64,000 bases of DNA, taken from assembly GCA_026981855.1 (NCBI GenBank), contig JALSIB010000020.1, positions 1 through 64,000 of the forward strand. The letters are read 5' to 3'. Origin of the DNA: Methylothermaceae bacterium. Lineage in GTDB: Bacteria > Pseudomonadota > Gammaproteobacteria > Methylococcales > Methylothermaceae. Positions 1 through 7,795 of the stretch are shown piece after piece. The notes under the pieces are model-generated. The model saw only the letters and a list, made by a program, of their open reading frames with translations. It made no database searches and was not told the DNA's origin. The position numbers and the translations under genes are program-made. Numbering within the stretch: the stretch's first letter is position 1; every line of letters begins with the position of its first letter.

Positions 1-3
1 TCA

Positions 4-1146
4 TCAGTGGCTCCTTTTGATCTTTTCCAGCTCGGGAATGACTGCTTCCAGGATATCCAGGGCCATCACCATTCGATGGCTGCTCTTGGGTATTCTATAC
101 AGTTTATTATCTATTGGGACCTTACAGCTAAGCAGTGTCAAAACACAGCACTCCAAGGCACCCAGATGGGTAATTTCAAACCCGTGGGTATTATCGGTAG
201 GAAAAGCCAGACAGGCGGCCCGGGGGACGTGGCCGTTTTTCATGGCGATGGAGCCGTCGCTGCCAAAGCCTGCCAGCACGGCGTATTGCACTTCGATCCC
301 CACCTTGGTAACGGCTTCGGCAAGCTCCCCGTTGAGGGAATCATCGTAAACCCCGTAACCATCTTGGGAGAGCAAAACCGGCACATCTTCCCGGCCAATG
401 GGATATTCCGGGGATCTGGGACAGATTTCCAGGGCAATGAGCACGTCGGGACGCTGAGCGAAAGTGAAATACTGGGCGCCGATGGCGCCGACTTCTTCGT
501 TGGCGGTGGCTGCCAACAATACGTGATAACGGGGTTGTTTCAAATGTTCGGCCAACAGGGTCAAAATGGCAAGGGAAGCCCGGTTATCCAGAGCATAACT
601 GGCGATATGATCACTTCCAAGCAGGAAAGGCCGCTTGCGGTGGCGGCCCACCACGCCCCGGGTGCCGGGACGGATACCTGCCCGCCGGAGGTCATCGGTG
701 GTCTGTTTGGTCTCGATCCAGGCATTCTCCCACTTCAGCGGTTGGTCATTCTGAAAACATTGCTGGGGGGATTCGTGGGAGACGTGGTGCGAGCCGAAGC
801 TGAGGATCCCGGAGACGGTCTCCCGGTCGCCCAGTAGATCCACCACACCTTCCCCGTACACCCAGGGAAACGAGCCGCCCAACTTTCTCGCTTGCACCCT
901 GCCATTGGGGTCGATGCGCTTGACAATCATGCCGATCTCATCTTTGTGGGCGGTGATGGCCACGGTGGAGGCATTGGGGTCCGCCGCTTCGATGCGGGCA
1001 ATCAGGTTGCCGGCGGAATCCTGCTGGAATTCGAGACCCAGATCTTGCCAGCGCGCCATCAGCCAGCGGTCGATCTCCGCCTCGTTGCCGCTGGGACCGT
1101 GGCACAGGACCATGGCTTCGAGGTCGCGGAGCAAGGTGTCATGCAT
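4..1146 (-). CDS. M42 family metallopeptidase (aminopeptidase/cellulase-like)
   Basis: This 380-residue protein is a cytosolic di-metal peptidase of the M42 family, which forms large oligomers that trim N-terminal residues from peptides. The metal-binding landmarks are visible in order: a TAHKDEIG segment near residue 65, DNRASLAIL near 188, the catalytic ATANEEVGAIGAQ near 213, and a final NTHGFEITH histidine near 318. The length fits the family. The start ATG at 1146 overlaps the end of the upstream SnoaL-like gene by 8 nt, so the two are probably co-translated. The natural substrate cannot be read from the sequence. Family assignment is firm. Confidence 0.88.
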   Translation of the reverse strand: MHDTLLRDLEAMVLCHGPSGNEAEIDRWLMARWQDLGLEFQQDSAGNLIARIEAADPNASTVAITAHKDEIGMIVKRIDPNGRVQARKLGGSFPWVYGEGVVDLLGDRETVSGILSFGSHHVSHESPQQCFQNDQPLKWENAWIETKQTTDDLRRAGIRPGTRGVVGRHRKRPFLLGSDHIASYALDNRASLAILTLLAEHLKQPRYHVLLAATANEEVGAIGAQYFTFAQRPDVLIALEICPRSPEYPIGREDVPVLLSQDGYGVYDDSLNGELAEAVTKVGIEVQYAVLAGFGSDGSIAMKNGHVPRAACLAFPTDNTHGFEITHLGALECCVLTLLSCKVPIDNKLYRIPKSSHRMVMALDILEAVIPELEKIKRSH

Positions 1147-1486
1147 AATGAGCCACCATCCTGACCACTTTTCCTTCCCCGTTGAGCACCATCATCTCCG
1201 CCGCCCGGGTGCCGTTCTGGTTGACGTAGATCAGCACCAGGCTGGCGCTGCCTGCCAGCACGTCCTGAAGATCGAAATGGAGGTCGGGGTAATGGGCCAG
1301 CCCTTTGGCGAAATAATTCCGCAGGGCGTCCTTGCCGGTGATTTCGGCGTTGCCGGTGAGTTTTTCCGCGATCGGCGAGGTGATTCGCACCTCATCGGCA
1401 TAATGGGAGAGGATCCGCTCAAGGTCGTGGGCGTTCCAGGCGTCGATCCATTCCCGGGCGAAGGATTCGATGTCTGCTTTTTTCAT
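1139..1486 (-). CDS. SnoaL-like / NTF2-fold protein
   Basis: A 115-residue protein with the pattern of the NTF2/SnoaL fold. It has an N-terminal helix (ADIESFAREWIDAWNAHDLE), then a 'HYADEVRITSPIAEKLTGN' strand-loop typical of ketosteroid-isomerase-like proteins, and an aromatic-rich sheet ending in MVAHYA. These folds serve many roles, from small-molecule isomerases and cyclases to polyketide enzymes, so no reaction can be assigned. Its stop overlaps the M42 peptidase start by 8 nt. The gene starts 18 nt after the Uma2-like remnant, and I see no clear ribosome-binding site. Confidence 0.72.
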   Translation of the reverse strand: MKKADIESFAREWIDAWNAHDLERILSHYADEVRITSPIAEKLTGNAEITGKDALRNYFAKGLAHYPDLHFDLQDVLAGSASLVLIYVNQNGTRAAEMMVLNGEGKVVRMVAHYA

Positions 1487-1504
1487 GATGACTGGAGGAG
1501 CGGC

Positions 1505-1813
1505 TCACATTTCCCGGGAAAAGATCGAGGCCACGTCCACCTCCAGCGCCTTCAGCACGCTGGAGGTCACGCTGCCGCTTCCGCTGGCGAAACACACCGA
1601 ACCGTAGCGTCCCTCTTCCAGTCCCAGAACCTCTTCACGCACATGTTCCAGTAACAGGAATTCCAGATTGCGGGAACACCATTGGTGGGTCACGGAAGGA
1701 GCGGGTGTCTTGTCGCGCAATTCCCCCTCGATGATTTCGTAACGTCTGTCGTCGTCAAGCCGGAAATACACTTCGTAGGTCCAGCGCTTGACCACGTTTG
1801 GATTGGCAACCAT
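1505..1813 (-). pseudogene. Uma2-family (DUF820) remnant, truncated
   Basis: The first ~62 residues match the start of Uma2/DUF820 proteins, a PD-(D/E)XK nuclease-like family: KRWTYEVYFRLDDDRRYEII, GELRDKTPAPSVTHQ and RNLEFLLLEHVREE are hallmark segments. A full member is about 180-200 residues and continues into a D...PD / ExxS catalytic core. Here the frame changes after about residue 65 into an unrelated tail and stops at residue 102, so the nuclease core is missing. The ATG at 1813 is preceded by a good GGAGGA ribosome site, so a short peptide may still be made. The most likely reading is a decayed gene; a shortened functional protein is less likely. Confidence 0.6.
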
Positions 1814-1844
1814 GGGACTTCCTCCAAAACCAGCCAGGATCGGA

Positions 1845-3047
1845 TCATAGAGGCTTTGTGCCTTTTCCACCAGCAAAGAAAAAGGCTGACAGAAAGATGG
1901 CGGCCAGAGCGTATGCGATCCACTCATTGGTATGCCAACCATGCGGGGCCTGCATCGAAACGAGCCATTGCCGCCAGTCTTCACCCGCGGCGTGCCAGCG
2001 CAGCCCCAGTCCTGTCAGCACTGACAGCAATGACAGAACCAAGAGCAGGGGGCGTGATGAGCGGTGTGCGTGAGCGTGCTTCCCGTCTTGCTCATATTCT
2101 GGCCGTAACGGTCCACACACACCATCGTGGCAGGGCTCGACCAGGCAGGCCCGGGCGCTGTCGGGCACCTCCAGCTCGAATTCCAGGGTGGAATGGCGAA
2201 CCTGGTAGCGGTCGGCCAGTCGCTGTTTGATGCGCTGCTTGATGGTTTCGATTTTTCCTGCATCCTCCGGGTCGATCACCACGTGGGCTTCCAGGGAGCG
2301 GCGCTGTTCGTCGATGTCCCAGACGTGCACGTGGTGGAGGCTCCTGACGCCTTCCTCGTTTTCCAGGGTATGGATCAGCTCGGCGAGATCGATGTCCAGG
2401 GGGGTGCTTTGCATCAGGATGCGGATGGTGTGCTTGATTTCGCTCCAGCCGTGCCAGAGCACGTAGGCGGCGATCAGCAGCGTGCAGATCAGGTCGGCGA
2501 TGGTCCAGCCGTACAGCAGGATCAGGCTTCCGGCGACGATCACCGCCACCGACCCCAGGGCGTCGGCGACGTTGTGGAGAAAGGCGGCGCGGATGTTGAG
2601 GCTGTGTTTGGACATGGCATAGGTCAGCATCGCCGTGATCACGTCCACCAGCAGGGCGAATCCCCCCACGTAGACCACCAGCCAGCCCTCGATGGGCTCG
2701 GGGTTGAAGAAGCGGATGATGGCCTCGTAGATCAGATACAGCCCGATCAGGATCAGGGCGGTCAGGTTGATCAGGGCGCCGATCAGTTCCGCCCGCTGAT
2801 AGCCGAAGGTGCGCAGCGCGTCGGCCGGCCGTTTGGCGATCCGGTGGGCGACCAGCGCCACTCCCAGGGAACCGGCGTCGGACAGGTTGTGGAGGGCGTC
2901 GGCCACCAGCGCCAGGCTGCCGGAGACGATGCCGCCGACGATCTGGACCACGGTGAGCAGGACATTGACCAGCAGTGCCCAGATCAGCCGGGTTTCGCCG
3001 GCATCGCTTCCGTGATGGTGATGAGGGTGGTGATGTTCATGTGCCAT
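1845..3047 (-). CDS. Cation diffusion facilitator (CDF/CzcD-type) metal exporter with C-terminal extension
   Basis: A 400-residue inner-membrane protein of the CDF family, which exports Zn(II), Co(II) or Cd(II) in exchange for protons. It opens with a histidine cluster (residues 3-12) and has the expected six helices. The metal-site motifs are ALVADALHNLSDAG near residue 45 and AAFLHNVADALGSVAV near 155, both HxxxD-type. A cytoplasmic ferredoxin-like domain follows (HHVHVWDID, HVVIDPED). After this canonical end comes an added ~95 residues with a Cys/His cluster (CLVEPCHDGVC, near 299) and two further predicted membrane helices (near 330-348 and 372-392). I chose ATG 3047 because the His-rich start is typical and the longer form has no family support. 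The gene is divergent from the HEPN/MNT pair and near the czc-type operon. Confidence 0.88.
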   Translation of the reverse strand: MAHEHHHPHHHHGSDAGETRLIWALLVNVLLTVVQIVGGIVSGSLALVADALHNLSDAGSLGVALVAHRIAKRPADALRTFGYQRAELIGALINLTALILIGLYLIYEAIIRFFNPEPIEGWLVVYVGGFALLVDVITAMLTYAMSKHSLNIRAAFLHNVADALGSVAVIVAGSLILLYGWTIADLICTLLIAAYVLWHGWSEIKHTIRILMQSTPLDIDLAELIHTLENEEGVRSLHHVHVWDIDEQRRSLEAHVVIDPEDAGKIETIKQRIKQRLADRYQVRHSTLEFELEVPDSARACLVEPCHDGVCGPLRPEYEQDGKHAHAHRSSRPLLLVLSLLSVLTGLGLRWHAAGEDWRQWLVSMQAPHGWHTNEWIAYALAAIFLSAFFFAGGKGTKPL

Positions 3048-3104
3048 GGACTTCAACTCTCTTATCTTCAATACTGAATACCATACCCGACCTTGGAGAA
3101 AAAA

Positions 3105-3497
3105 ATGAATGCGGAAAGATTCCAGCAGCGCATCGAAGGCTTCCAAAAGGCAGTCGAACGATTGGAGGAAGCCTGTATGCAGAAGAAAAACGACTTCCTA
3201 CGCGATTCAGTGATCCAGCGCTTCGAGTTCTGTTATGAGTTGGCCTGGAAAATGCTGAAACTCAAACTGCTCCAGGAAGACATCGATACCCGGAGCCCCA
3301 AAGCCACCTTGCAGGCGGCCCTGGAACTTGGGCTGATCGAAGATGGCAATGGCTGGACCGAACTGCACCGGATGCGCAACCCGGCCACCCATACCTGCGA
3401 CGAATCCCTTGCGGAAGCGGTCTACGCTTTCGTCTGCCAGAGCGGATTATCCCTTCTGAAGCAATTGGCCGATCGGGCGGAAACGTGGAAACGCTGA
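3105..3497 (+). CDS. HepT-like HEPN protein (nucleotidyltransferase substrate-binding, HI0074 type)
   Basis: A 130-residue all-helical protein of the HI0074/HepT family. The conserved start 'QRIEGFQKAVERLEEA' and the 'IQRFEFCYELAWKMLK' helix are clear. The segment RMRNPATHTCDE contains RNPATH, the Rx4H HEPN motif associated with RNase activity in HepT toxins. ATG 3105 is chosen because GGAG lies 6 nt upstream; an in-frame TTG at 3093 is a weaker start. The gene overlaps the following MNT gene by 13 nt, the classic two-gene arrangement. Whether this pair is a toxin-antitoxin system or a general two-subunit nucleotidyltransferase is not settled by sequence. Confidence 0.85.
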   Translation: MNAERFQQRIEGFQKAVERLEEACMQKKNDFLRDSVIQRFEFCYELAWKMLKLKLLQEDIDTRSPKATLQAALELGLIEDGNGWTELHRMRNPATHTCDESLAEAVYAFVCQSGLSLLKQLADRAETWKR

Positions 3498-3799
3498 ACC
3501 TATACGGCCTTTCCGAAGCCATCATGGAAGATCTGCGGCGGGTGTTTGGGCGTTTTCCCGAGATCGAGCGGATCCTCGTTTACGGATCGCGTGGACGGGG
3601 GGATTTCAAACCCCATTCGGATATCGACCTGGCGATCATCGTGCCGACCATGAGCCGGCAACGGTTCACCGAGCTGTGGTCGGAACTGGAGGATCTGCCG
3701 ATCGTCTTCAGACTCGATGTGGTCCATTGGGACAGCATGGGCAACCCGCGCCTGAGGGAGCGGATTCTCCGAGAGGGGCGGGTAATCTATCAGCCCTGA
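3485..3799 (+). CDS. MNT-type minimal nucleotidyltransferase (HI0073 type)
   Basis: A 104-residue minimal nucleotidyltransferase. It has the polymerase-beta fold signature YGSRGRGDFKPHSDIDLAI near residue 33: the GS motif followed by the DxD metal-binding pair. A later aspartate in RLDVVHWD completes the usual triad. In HEPN/MNT pairs of the MntA/HepT kind, the MNT subunit silences the HEPN partner by modifying it with nucleotides. The catalytic residues here look intact. The start overlaps the partner gene by 13 nt, implying translational coupling. Confidence 0.85.
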   Translation: METLNLYGLSEAIMEDLRRVFGRFPEIERILVYGSRGRGDFKPHSDIDLAIIVPTMSRQRFTELWSELEDLPIVFRLDVVHWDSMGNPRLRERILREGRVIYQP

Positions 3800-3980
3800 A
3801 TTACCCGCCATCCATCACGATCCCCTTTTCCTTGTCCGGATCGCCTCCTAAACCCTACTGGAGGAAGGGAGGGGGAGGGAACCATCATGTCGGGTGGTTA
3901 TATTGCCAGGATGGCCTTTGCGGACGGCTGATACGCTGGCTTTTCCCTTCCCCCTTGAAGGTCGTTGCCGGACAGGGCGG
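3800..3980. other. Intergenic gap between MNT gene and glycine-rich lipoprotein gene
   Basis: A 181-nt spacer between two convergent genes. It contains purine-rich GGAGG/GGGAGGGG stretches near 3856-3878 and a pyrimidine-rich counterpart near 3941-3958. These faintly resemble the GA-rich dispersed repeat found inside czcA and upstream of ribF, but I could not make a convincing alignment. No gene seen. Confidence 0.4.
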
Positions 3981-4526
3981 TCATCGGGTATCGCCGTTCT
4001 TGGGCTTGAAAACGCCTGATCCTCCCGGTGTGTAGGTGCCGCTTCCCCCCGTGTGGCCCGGTCTGTAAACGCCGGATCCCCCCGAAACACCTGGCTTGTG
4101 GTGGGATGTCTCGCCGCCAGGCCTGCCGGGGTGATGGGAGTGGTTCCCTCCCCCATGGCCGCCGGAGCCACCGAATCCCCCGGTTCCCTGCCAATGCAAG
4201 TCGTAATCCATTACCCTGTTTTTATCACGATCCACGCGACACCAGTAGCTCAGTCTGCGATCTGCCTGGTGTTTGGGTTGTACATGAGCGGTGCCTTCGA
4301 TACGGATGCGGTTTCGGGACTCGGAACGGACGCTGGCGCCCTCGAAGTTCACCCGGGTTCGCGAGCCCAGCTGCTTGCGCACCACGCGTTTGATGCGGTA
4401 TTGGCAGCGGCTCACTCCCCGCTCGTGATCTGAATAATAGGGTTTTCCGCCATTTCCGCGGACGTGGGTATTGTTACAGGCGCCAAGAAGCAGGACGGTC
4501 GCCATCGTGAAACAGGTTTTTTTCAT
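3981..4526 (-). CDS. Glycine-rich putative lipoprotein
   Basis: A 181-residue protein not assigned to a known family. The start MKKTCFTMATVLLLGACNN is a lipoprotein signal with lipobox LGAC and lipidated Cys17. A basic middle part (residues ~35-110) contains paired cysteines in SRCQYRIKR and YWCRVDRDK, which could form a disulphide. The C-terminal ~65 residues are low-complexity Gly/His/Pro, ending in imperfect repeats of the form GGSGxYxPG. ATG 4526 is preferred over the longer frame because it begins the signal peptide. The product is probably anchored at the outer membrane or periplasm. It follows czcA on the same strand, 88 nt downstream, but a role in metal export is only a guess. Confidence 0.6.
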   Translation of the reverse strand: MKKTCFTMATVLLLGACNNTHVRGNGGKPYYSDHERGVSRCQYRIKRVVRKQLGSRTRVNFEGASVRSESRNRIRIEGTAHVQPKHQADRRLSYWCRVDRDKNRVMDYDLHWQGTGGFGGSGGHGGGNHSHHPGRPGGETSHHKPGVSGGSGVYRPGHTGGSGTYTPGGSGVFKPKNGDTR

Positions 4527-4614
4527 TGTACCGGTACCCTTGATAGTGGAGTTCCAAAACTGATTTGCTCGTAATAGTACTCCAAAAATCGACATTGAAA
4601 GAAACTCTCCATCT

Positions 4615-7600
4615 TTATGGCTGTCTGGAAGGTGCGAACCATTTATACAGCGCTGGAATCACCAGCAAGGTCAGCACCGTGGAGGTGAACAGTCCGCCGA
4701 TCACCACCGTCGCCAGGGGGCGCTGGACCTCGGAGCCCGTGCCCGATGCCAGCAGCAGGGGGATCAGCCCCAGGGCGGTGGTGACGGCGGTCATCAGTAC
4801 CGGCCGCAGCCGCAGGCAGGCGCCGCGAATGGAGGCCTCGTCCAGGGACAGGCCATCCCCCCTCAACTGGTTCAGATAGGTGACCAGCACCATGCCGTTT
4901 TCCAGTGCGATCCCGAACAGGGCGATAAAGCCCACCGAGGCAGGCACCGAGAGGTGCTGGCCCGACAGCGCCAGCGCCAATACGCCGCCCACCAGCGCCA
5001 ACGGAATGTTGAGCAGGATCAGGGCGGTGTTCTTCAGCGACCCGAAGCTGCTGTAGAGCAGCAGCGCCACCCCCAGGAGGGTGATCGGCACCACCACCGC
5101 CAGGCGCTTGTTGGCCTCCTGCTGAAGGCGAAACTGGCCACCCCAGGTGACCAGGTAACCGGGCGGCAAATCCACGGACTGGTCGATCGCCTGCCGGGCC
5201 TCGGCGACGAAGGAGCCAATGTCGCGGCCGACCACGTTGGCCTGGATGGTGATGAAGCGCTGGTTGTTCTCCCGGGTGATCTGTCTTGGTCCCACCAGTT
5301 CCTTGATTTCGGCCACCTGGGAAAGGGGAACCCGGATGCCGTCCGGTCCCGGAATCAGCAGTTCGGCGATGGCCTGCGGGGTGGCCCGGGCATCCTTGCG
5401 GTAGCGGACGTAGATGTCGAAGCGGCGGATGCCCTCGAACACCTGTCCCGCCGTCTCGCCGCCGACCGCGGCCCGCAGGGTGTCTTGCACATCCTCGATG
5501 TTGAGCCCATAGCGGGCCACCTGTTCCCGGTCCGGGCGGATCAACAGCTGCGGCGTCCCGCTCACCTGGGCCACCTGGACGTCGGCCGCGCCCTCGACCT
5601 TGCCGATCACGGCAGCAATGTCGTCGGCCTTGTCTTTGAGCACCTCCAGGTCGTCGCCGAACAGTTTGATGGCCAGTTCCGCCCGCACCCCTTCCAGCAG
5701 TTCATCTACGGTCATCTCGATGGGCTGGGTCAGGTTGACCAGGATACCCGGCAGGTCATGCAGGGTTTCGCGCACCTGTTCCTCCACGAATTCCTGGTCC
5801 CCCGGACGCCGCCACTGCTCCTTGGGTCTGAGCAGGACATACATCTCCGCCGAGTTGACCGGATCGGTATGGGCGCCCACTTCACCGCGGCCGATCCGGC
5901 TGGTGACCCCGGTGATTTCGGGAATGGCCATCAGACGCTTCTCGGCGATCAGGGTCAGACGCTTGGTTTCCTCGATGGCGATGGAAGGGGCCATGGTCAG
6001 GCGGACCACCAGGGTGCCTTCCCGCAGCTTGGGCGTGAACTCGGAACCGAGGAAAGGGAACACGACAGCGCCGATCACCAACAACGCCAGCGACAGGATC
6101 ACGGCCACCTTGCGATGGTGGACGAACCAGGTGACCCAGGGCCGGTAGATATTCAACAGTTTTCGCACCAGCCAGACTTCTTCTCCCTTCTCCTTCTGGG
6201 AGAGAGGCCGGGGGAGAGGGCGATCATCGGAGTTTATCTTTATCCCAACCCCTTCCCCTCGAGAAGGGGGGGTCTTCCGCCCGCTTCTACGCCGCAACAA
6301 TAGATTGCTGATGGCCGGAGCCGCCACCAGGGCGTAGATGAGCGAGCCCAGCATCGCCAGGGCGACGGTGTAGGCCAGCGGCCGGAAGGTCTTGCCTTCC
6401 ACGCCCTGGAGGGTGAACAGGGGCAGGAACACCAGGATGATGATGGCGATGGCGAACACGATCGGCCGGCCCACTTCCAGGCAGGCCCGGCGCACCACGT
6501 GCCAGCGGGGTTCGTCTGCCGGGGAAGTGGCCAAGTGGCGGTCCACGTTCTCGACGATGACGATGGTGCCGTCCACCATCATGCCGATGGCGATCGCCAA
6601 GCCCCCCAGCGACATCAGATTGGCCGACATCCCCAGCCATTTCATGGCGATGAAGGCAAACAGGACCGAGAAGGGAATCGCCACCGCCACCACGATGCTG
6701 GGACGGAAGCCACCCATGAAAGCCAGCAGCACCAGAGCCACCAGCACCACGCCCTGTACCAGGGCCGAAGTCACGGTGGCGACCGAAGCCTCGACGATGT
6801 CCTTCTGCTGGTAGTAGGGGTTGATCCGCACCCCTTCCGGGAGGGCGTTGTTGATCTCGGCGATCTTCTTCTCCACCCGTTCGATCACGGTGGAGGCATT
6901 GGTGCCATAGAGCTTGATCACCATGCCGGCGACCACCTCCCCCTCACCGTTGCGGGTCTGGAGTCCGTAGCGGATCGCCCCGCCGATGCGAAGATCCCCC
7001 AGCTGGCGCAGATACACTGGCCGACCGTCCACGGTCTTGACCACGATCTCGGCCAGATCGTCCAGCCCCCGTGCCAGCCCCACCGAGCGCACGATCAACT
7101 GTTCGGCGTTGCGCTCCAGATATTGGGCGCCGACGTTGAGGTTGTTGGCCTCTATGCGACGGATGACTTCTGCCAGGGTCAGGTCGTAGCGCAGCAGAGC
7201 ATCGGGATCGATGACCACCTGGAACTGCTTCTCGAACCCGCCGATCCCCAGTACCTCGGTGACGCCCGGCACGGTCTGGAGATTGAACTTGACGATCCAG
7301 TCCTGCATCGTTCGCAGTTCTTCCAGCGAATAGTTGCCGGTCGTGTCTTCCAGGTAGTAGAACAGGACCAGTCCCATGCCGGTGGAGATCGGTCCCATCT
7401 GGGGGTTGCCGAATCCCTGGGGGATCTCCTGTCGCGCCTCCTGCAGCCTTTCGCCCACCAGTTGGCGGGCGAAATAGATGTCCATGTCGTCCTTGAAGTA
7501 GATGTTGACCACCGACAGGCCGAAGTTGGACACCGAGCGGATTTTCTCGATCCCCGGCAGCCCCGTCATCGCCGCTTCCAGCGGATAGGTGACGTACATC

Positions 7601-7785
7601 TCGATTTCGTTCGGCGCCAGCCCTTCGGTCACGGTGAACACCTGGACCAGATTGGGGGAAACGTCCGGGAAGGCGTCCACCGGCAACTGGCGATAGTTGT
7701 AGTAACCCGCCGCGCACACGCCGATCAGCAACAGCACCACCAGCAGCCGGTTGCGGAGGGAAAATTCAATGAGTCTGTCGATCAT
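4615..7785 (-). CDS. CusA/CzcA-family heavy-metal efflux RND pump
   Basis: A 1056-residue inner-membrane proton antiporter of the heavy-metal RND family. The N-terminus MIDRLIEFSLRNRLLVVLLL and the following LPVDAFPDVSPNLVQVFT are diagnostic. GGLAIAIGMMVDGTIVIVEN near residue 397 is the TM4 region carrying the acidic proton-relay residues. A second RND repeat begins at LGSEFTPKLREGTLVV. The family pumps Zn/Co/Cd/Ni or Cu/Ag; the metal is not resolved here. An insertion of about 31 residues (near 505-535, reading PPSRGEG...PLPRPLSQKEKG) lies in the cytoplasmic linker between the halves and is encoded by a dispersed DNA repeat. It is last in a czcC'-czcB-czcA order. Confidence 0.92.
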   Translation of the reverse strand: MIDRLIEFSLRNRLLVVLLLIGVCAAGYYNYRQLPVDAFPDVSPNLVQVFTVTEGLAPNEIEMYVTYPLEAAMTGLPGIEKIRSVSNFGLSVVNIYFKDDMDIYFARQLVGERLQEARQEIPQGFGNPQMGPISTGMGLVLFYYLEDTTGNYSLEELRTMQDWIVKFNLQTVPGVTEVLGIGGFEKQFQVVIDPDALLRYDLTLAEVIRRIEANNLNVGAQYLERNAEQLIVRSVGLARGLDDLAEIVVKTVDGRPVYLRQLGDLRIGGAIRYGLQTRNGEGEVVAGMVIKLYGTNASTVIERVEKKIAEINNALPEGVRINPYYQQKDIVEASVATVTSALVQGVVLVALVLLAFMGGFRPSIVVAVAIPFSVLFAFIAMKWLGMSANLMSLGGLAIAIGMMVDGTIVIVENVDRHLATSPADEPRWHVVRRACLEVGRPIVFAIAIIILVFLPLFTLQGVEGKTFRPLAYTVALAMLGSLIYALVAAPAISNLLLRRRSGRKTPPSRGEGVGIKINSDDRPLPRPLSQKEKGEEVWLVRKLLNIYRPWVTWFVHHRKVAVILSLALLVIGAVVFPFLGSEFTPKLREGTLVVRLTMAPSIAIEETKRLTLIAEKRLMAIPEITGVTSRIGRGEVGAHTDPVNSAEMYVLLRPKEQWRRPGDQEFVEEQVRETLHDLPGILVNLTQPIEMTVDELLEGVRAELAIKLFGDDLEVLKDKADDIAAVIGKVEGAADVQVAQVSGTPQLLIRPDREQVARYGLNIEDVQDTLRAAVGGETAGQVFEGIRRFDIYVRYRKDARATPQAIAELLIPGPDGIRVPLSQVAEIKELVGPRQITRENNQRFITIQANVVGRDIGSFVAEARQAIDQSVDLPPGYLVTWGGQFRLQQEANKRLAVVVPITLLGVALLLYSSFGSLKNTALILLNIPLALVGGVLALALSGQHLSVPASVGFIALFGIALENGMVLVTYLNQLRGDGLSLDEASIRGACLRLRPVLMTAVTTALGLIPLLLASGTGSEVQRPLATVVIGGLFTSTVLTLLVIPALYKWFAPSRQP
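6179..6272 (-). repeat. GA/CT-rich dispersed repeat translated within the RND pump gene
   Basis: About 94 nt, a multiple-of-three insertion as judged by the intact reading frame. It contains CT-rich and GA-rich arms (6181-6205 and 6249-6272) able to pair locally. On the minus strand the segment around CCCCCGGCCTCTCTCCCA then AAGGGAGAA matches the intergenic copy at 19233-19277. The encoded peptide is low complexity and polar. This kind of 'PLPLSQ/EG' repeat is common between genes in gammaproteobacteria but unusual inside a conserved transporter. Confidence 0.6.
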
Positions 7786-7795
7786 GCCCGTCTCC

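Noticed and set aside
2127-3077. Long plus-strand reading frame opposite the CDF gene
   Set aside because: It mirrors the antisense of a clear CDF protein, is rich in Gln/Asp/His typical of antisense frames, and has no family pattern.
3836-3990. Third copy of the GA/CT-rich repeat
   Set aside because: Purine and pyrimidine tracts are similar, but alignment was too loose to call it.
4954-6303. 449-residue plus-strand frame opposite the RND pump
   Set aside because: Antisense frame of the pump gene; low-complexity composition and no recognisable domain.
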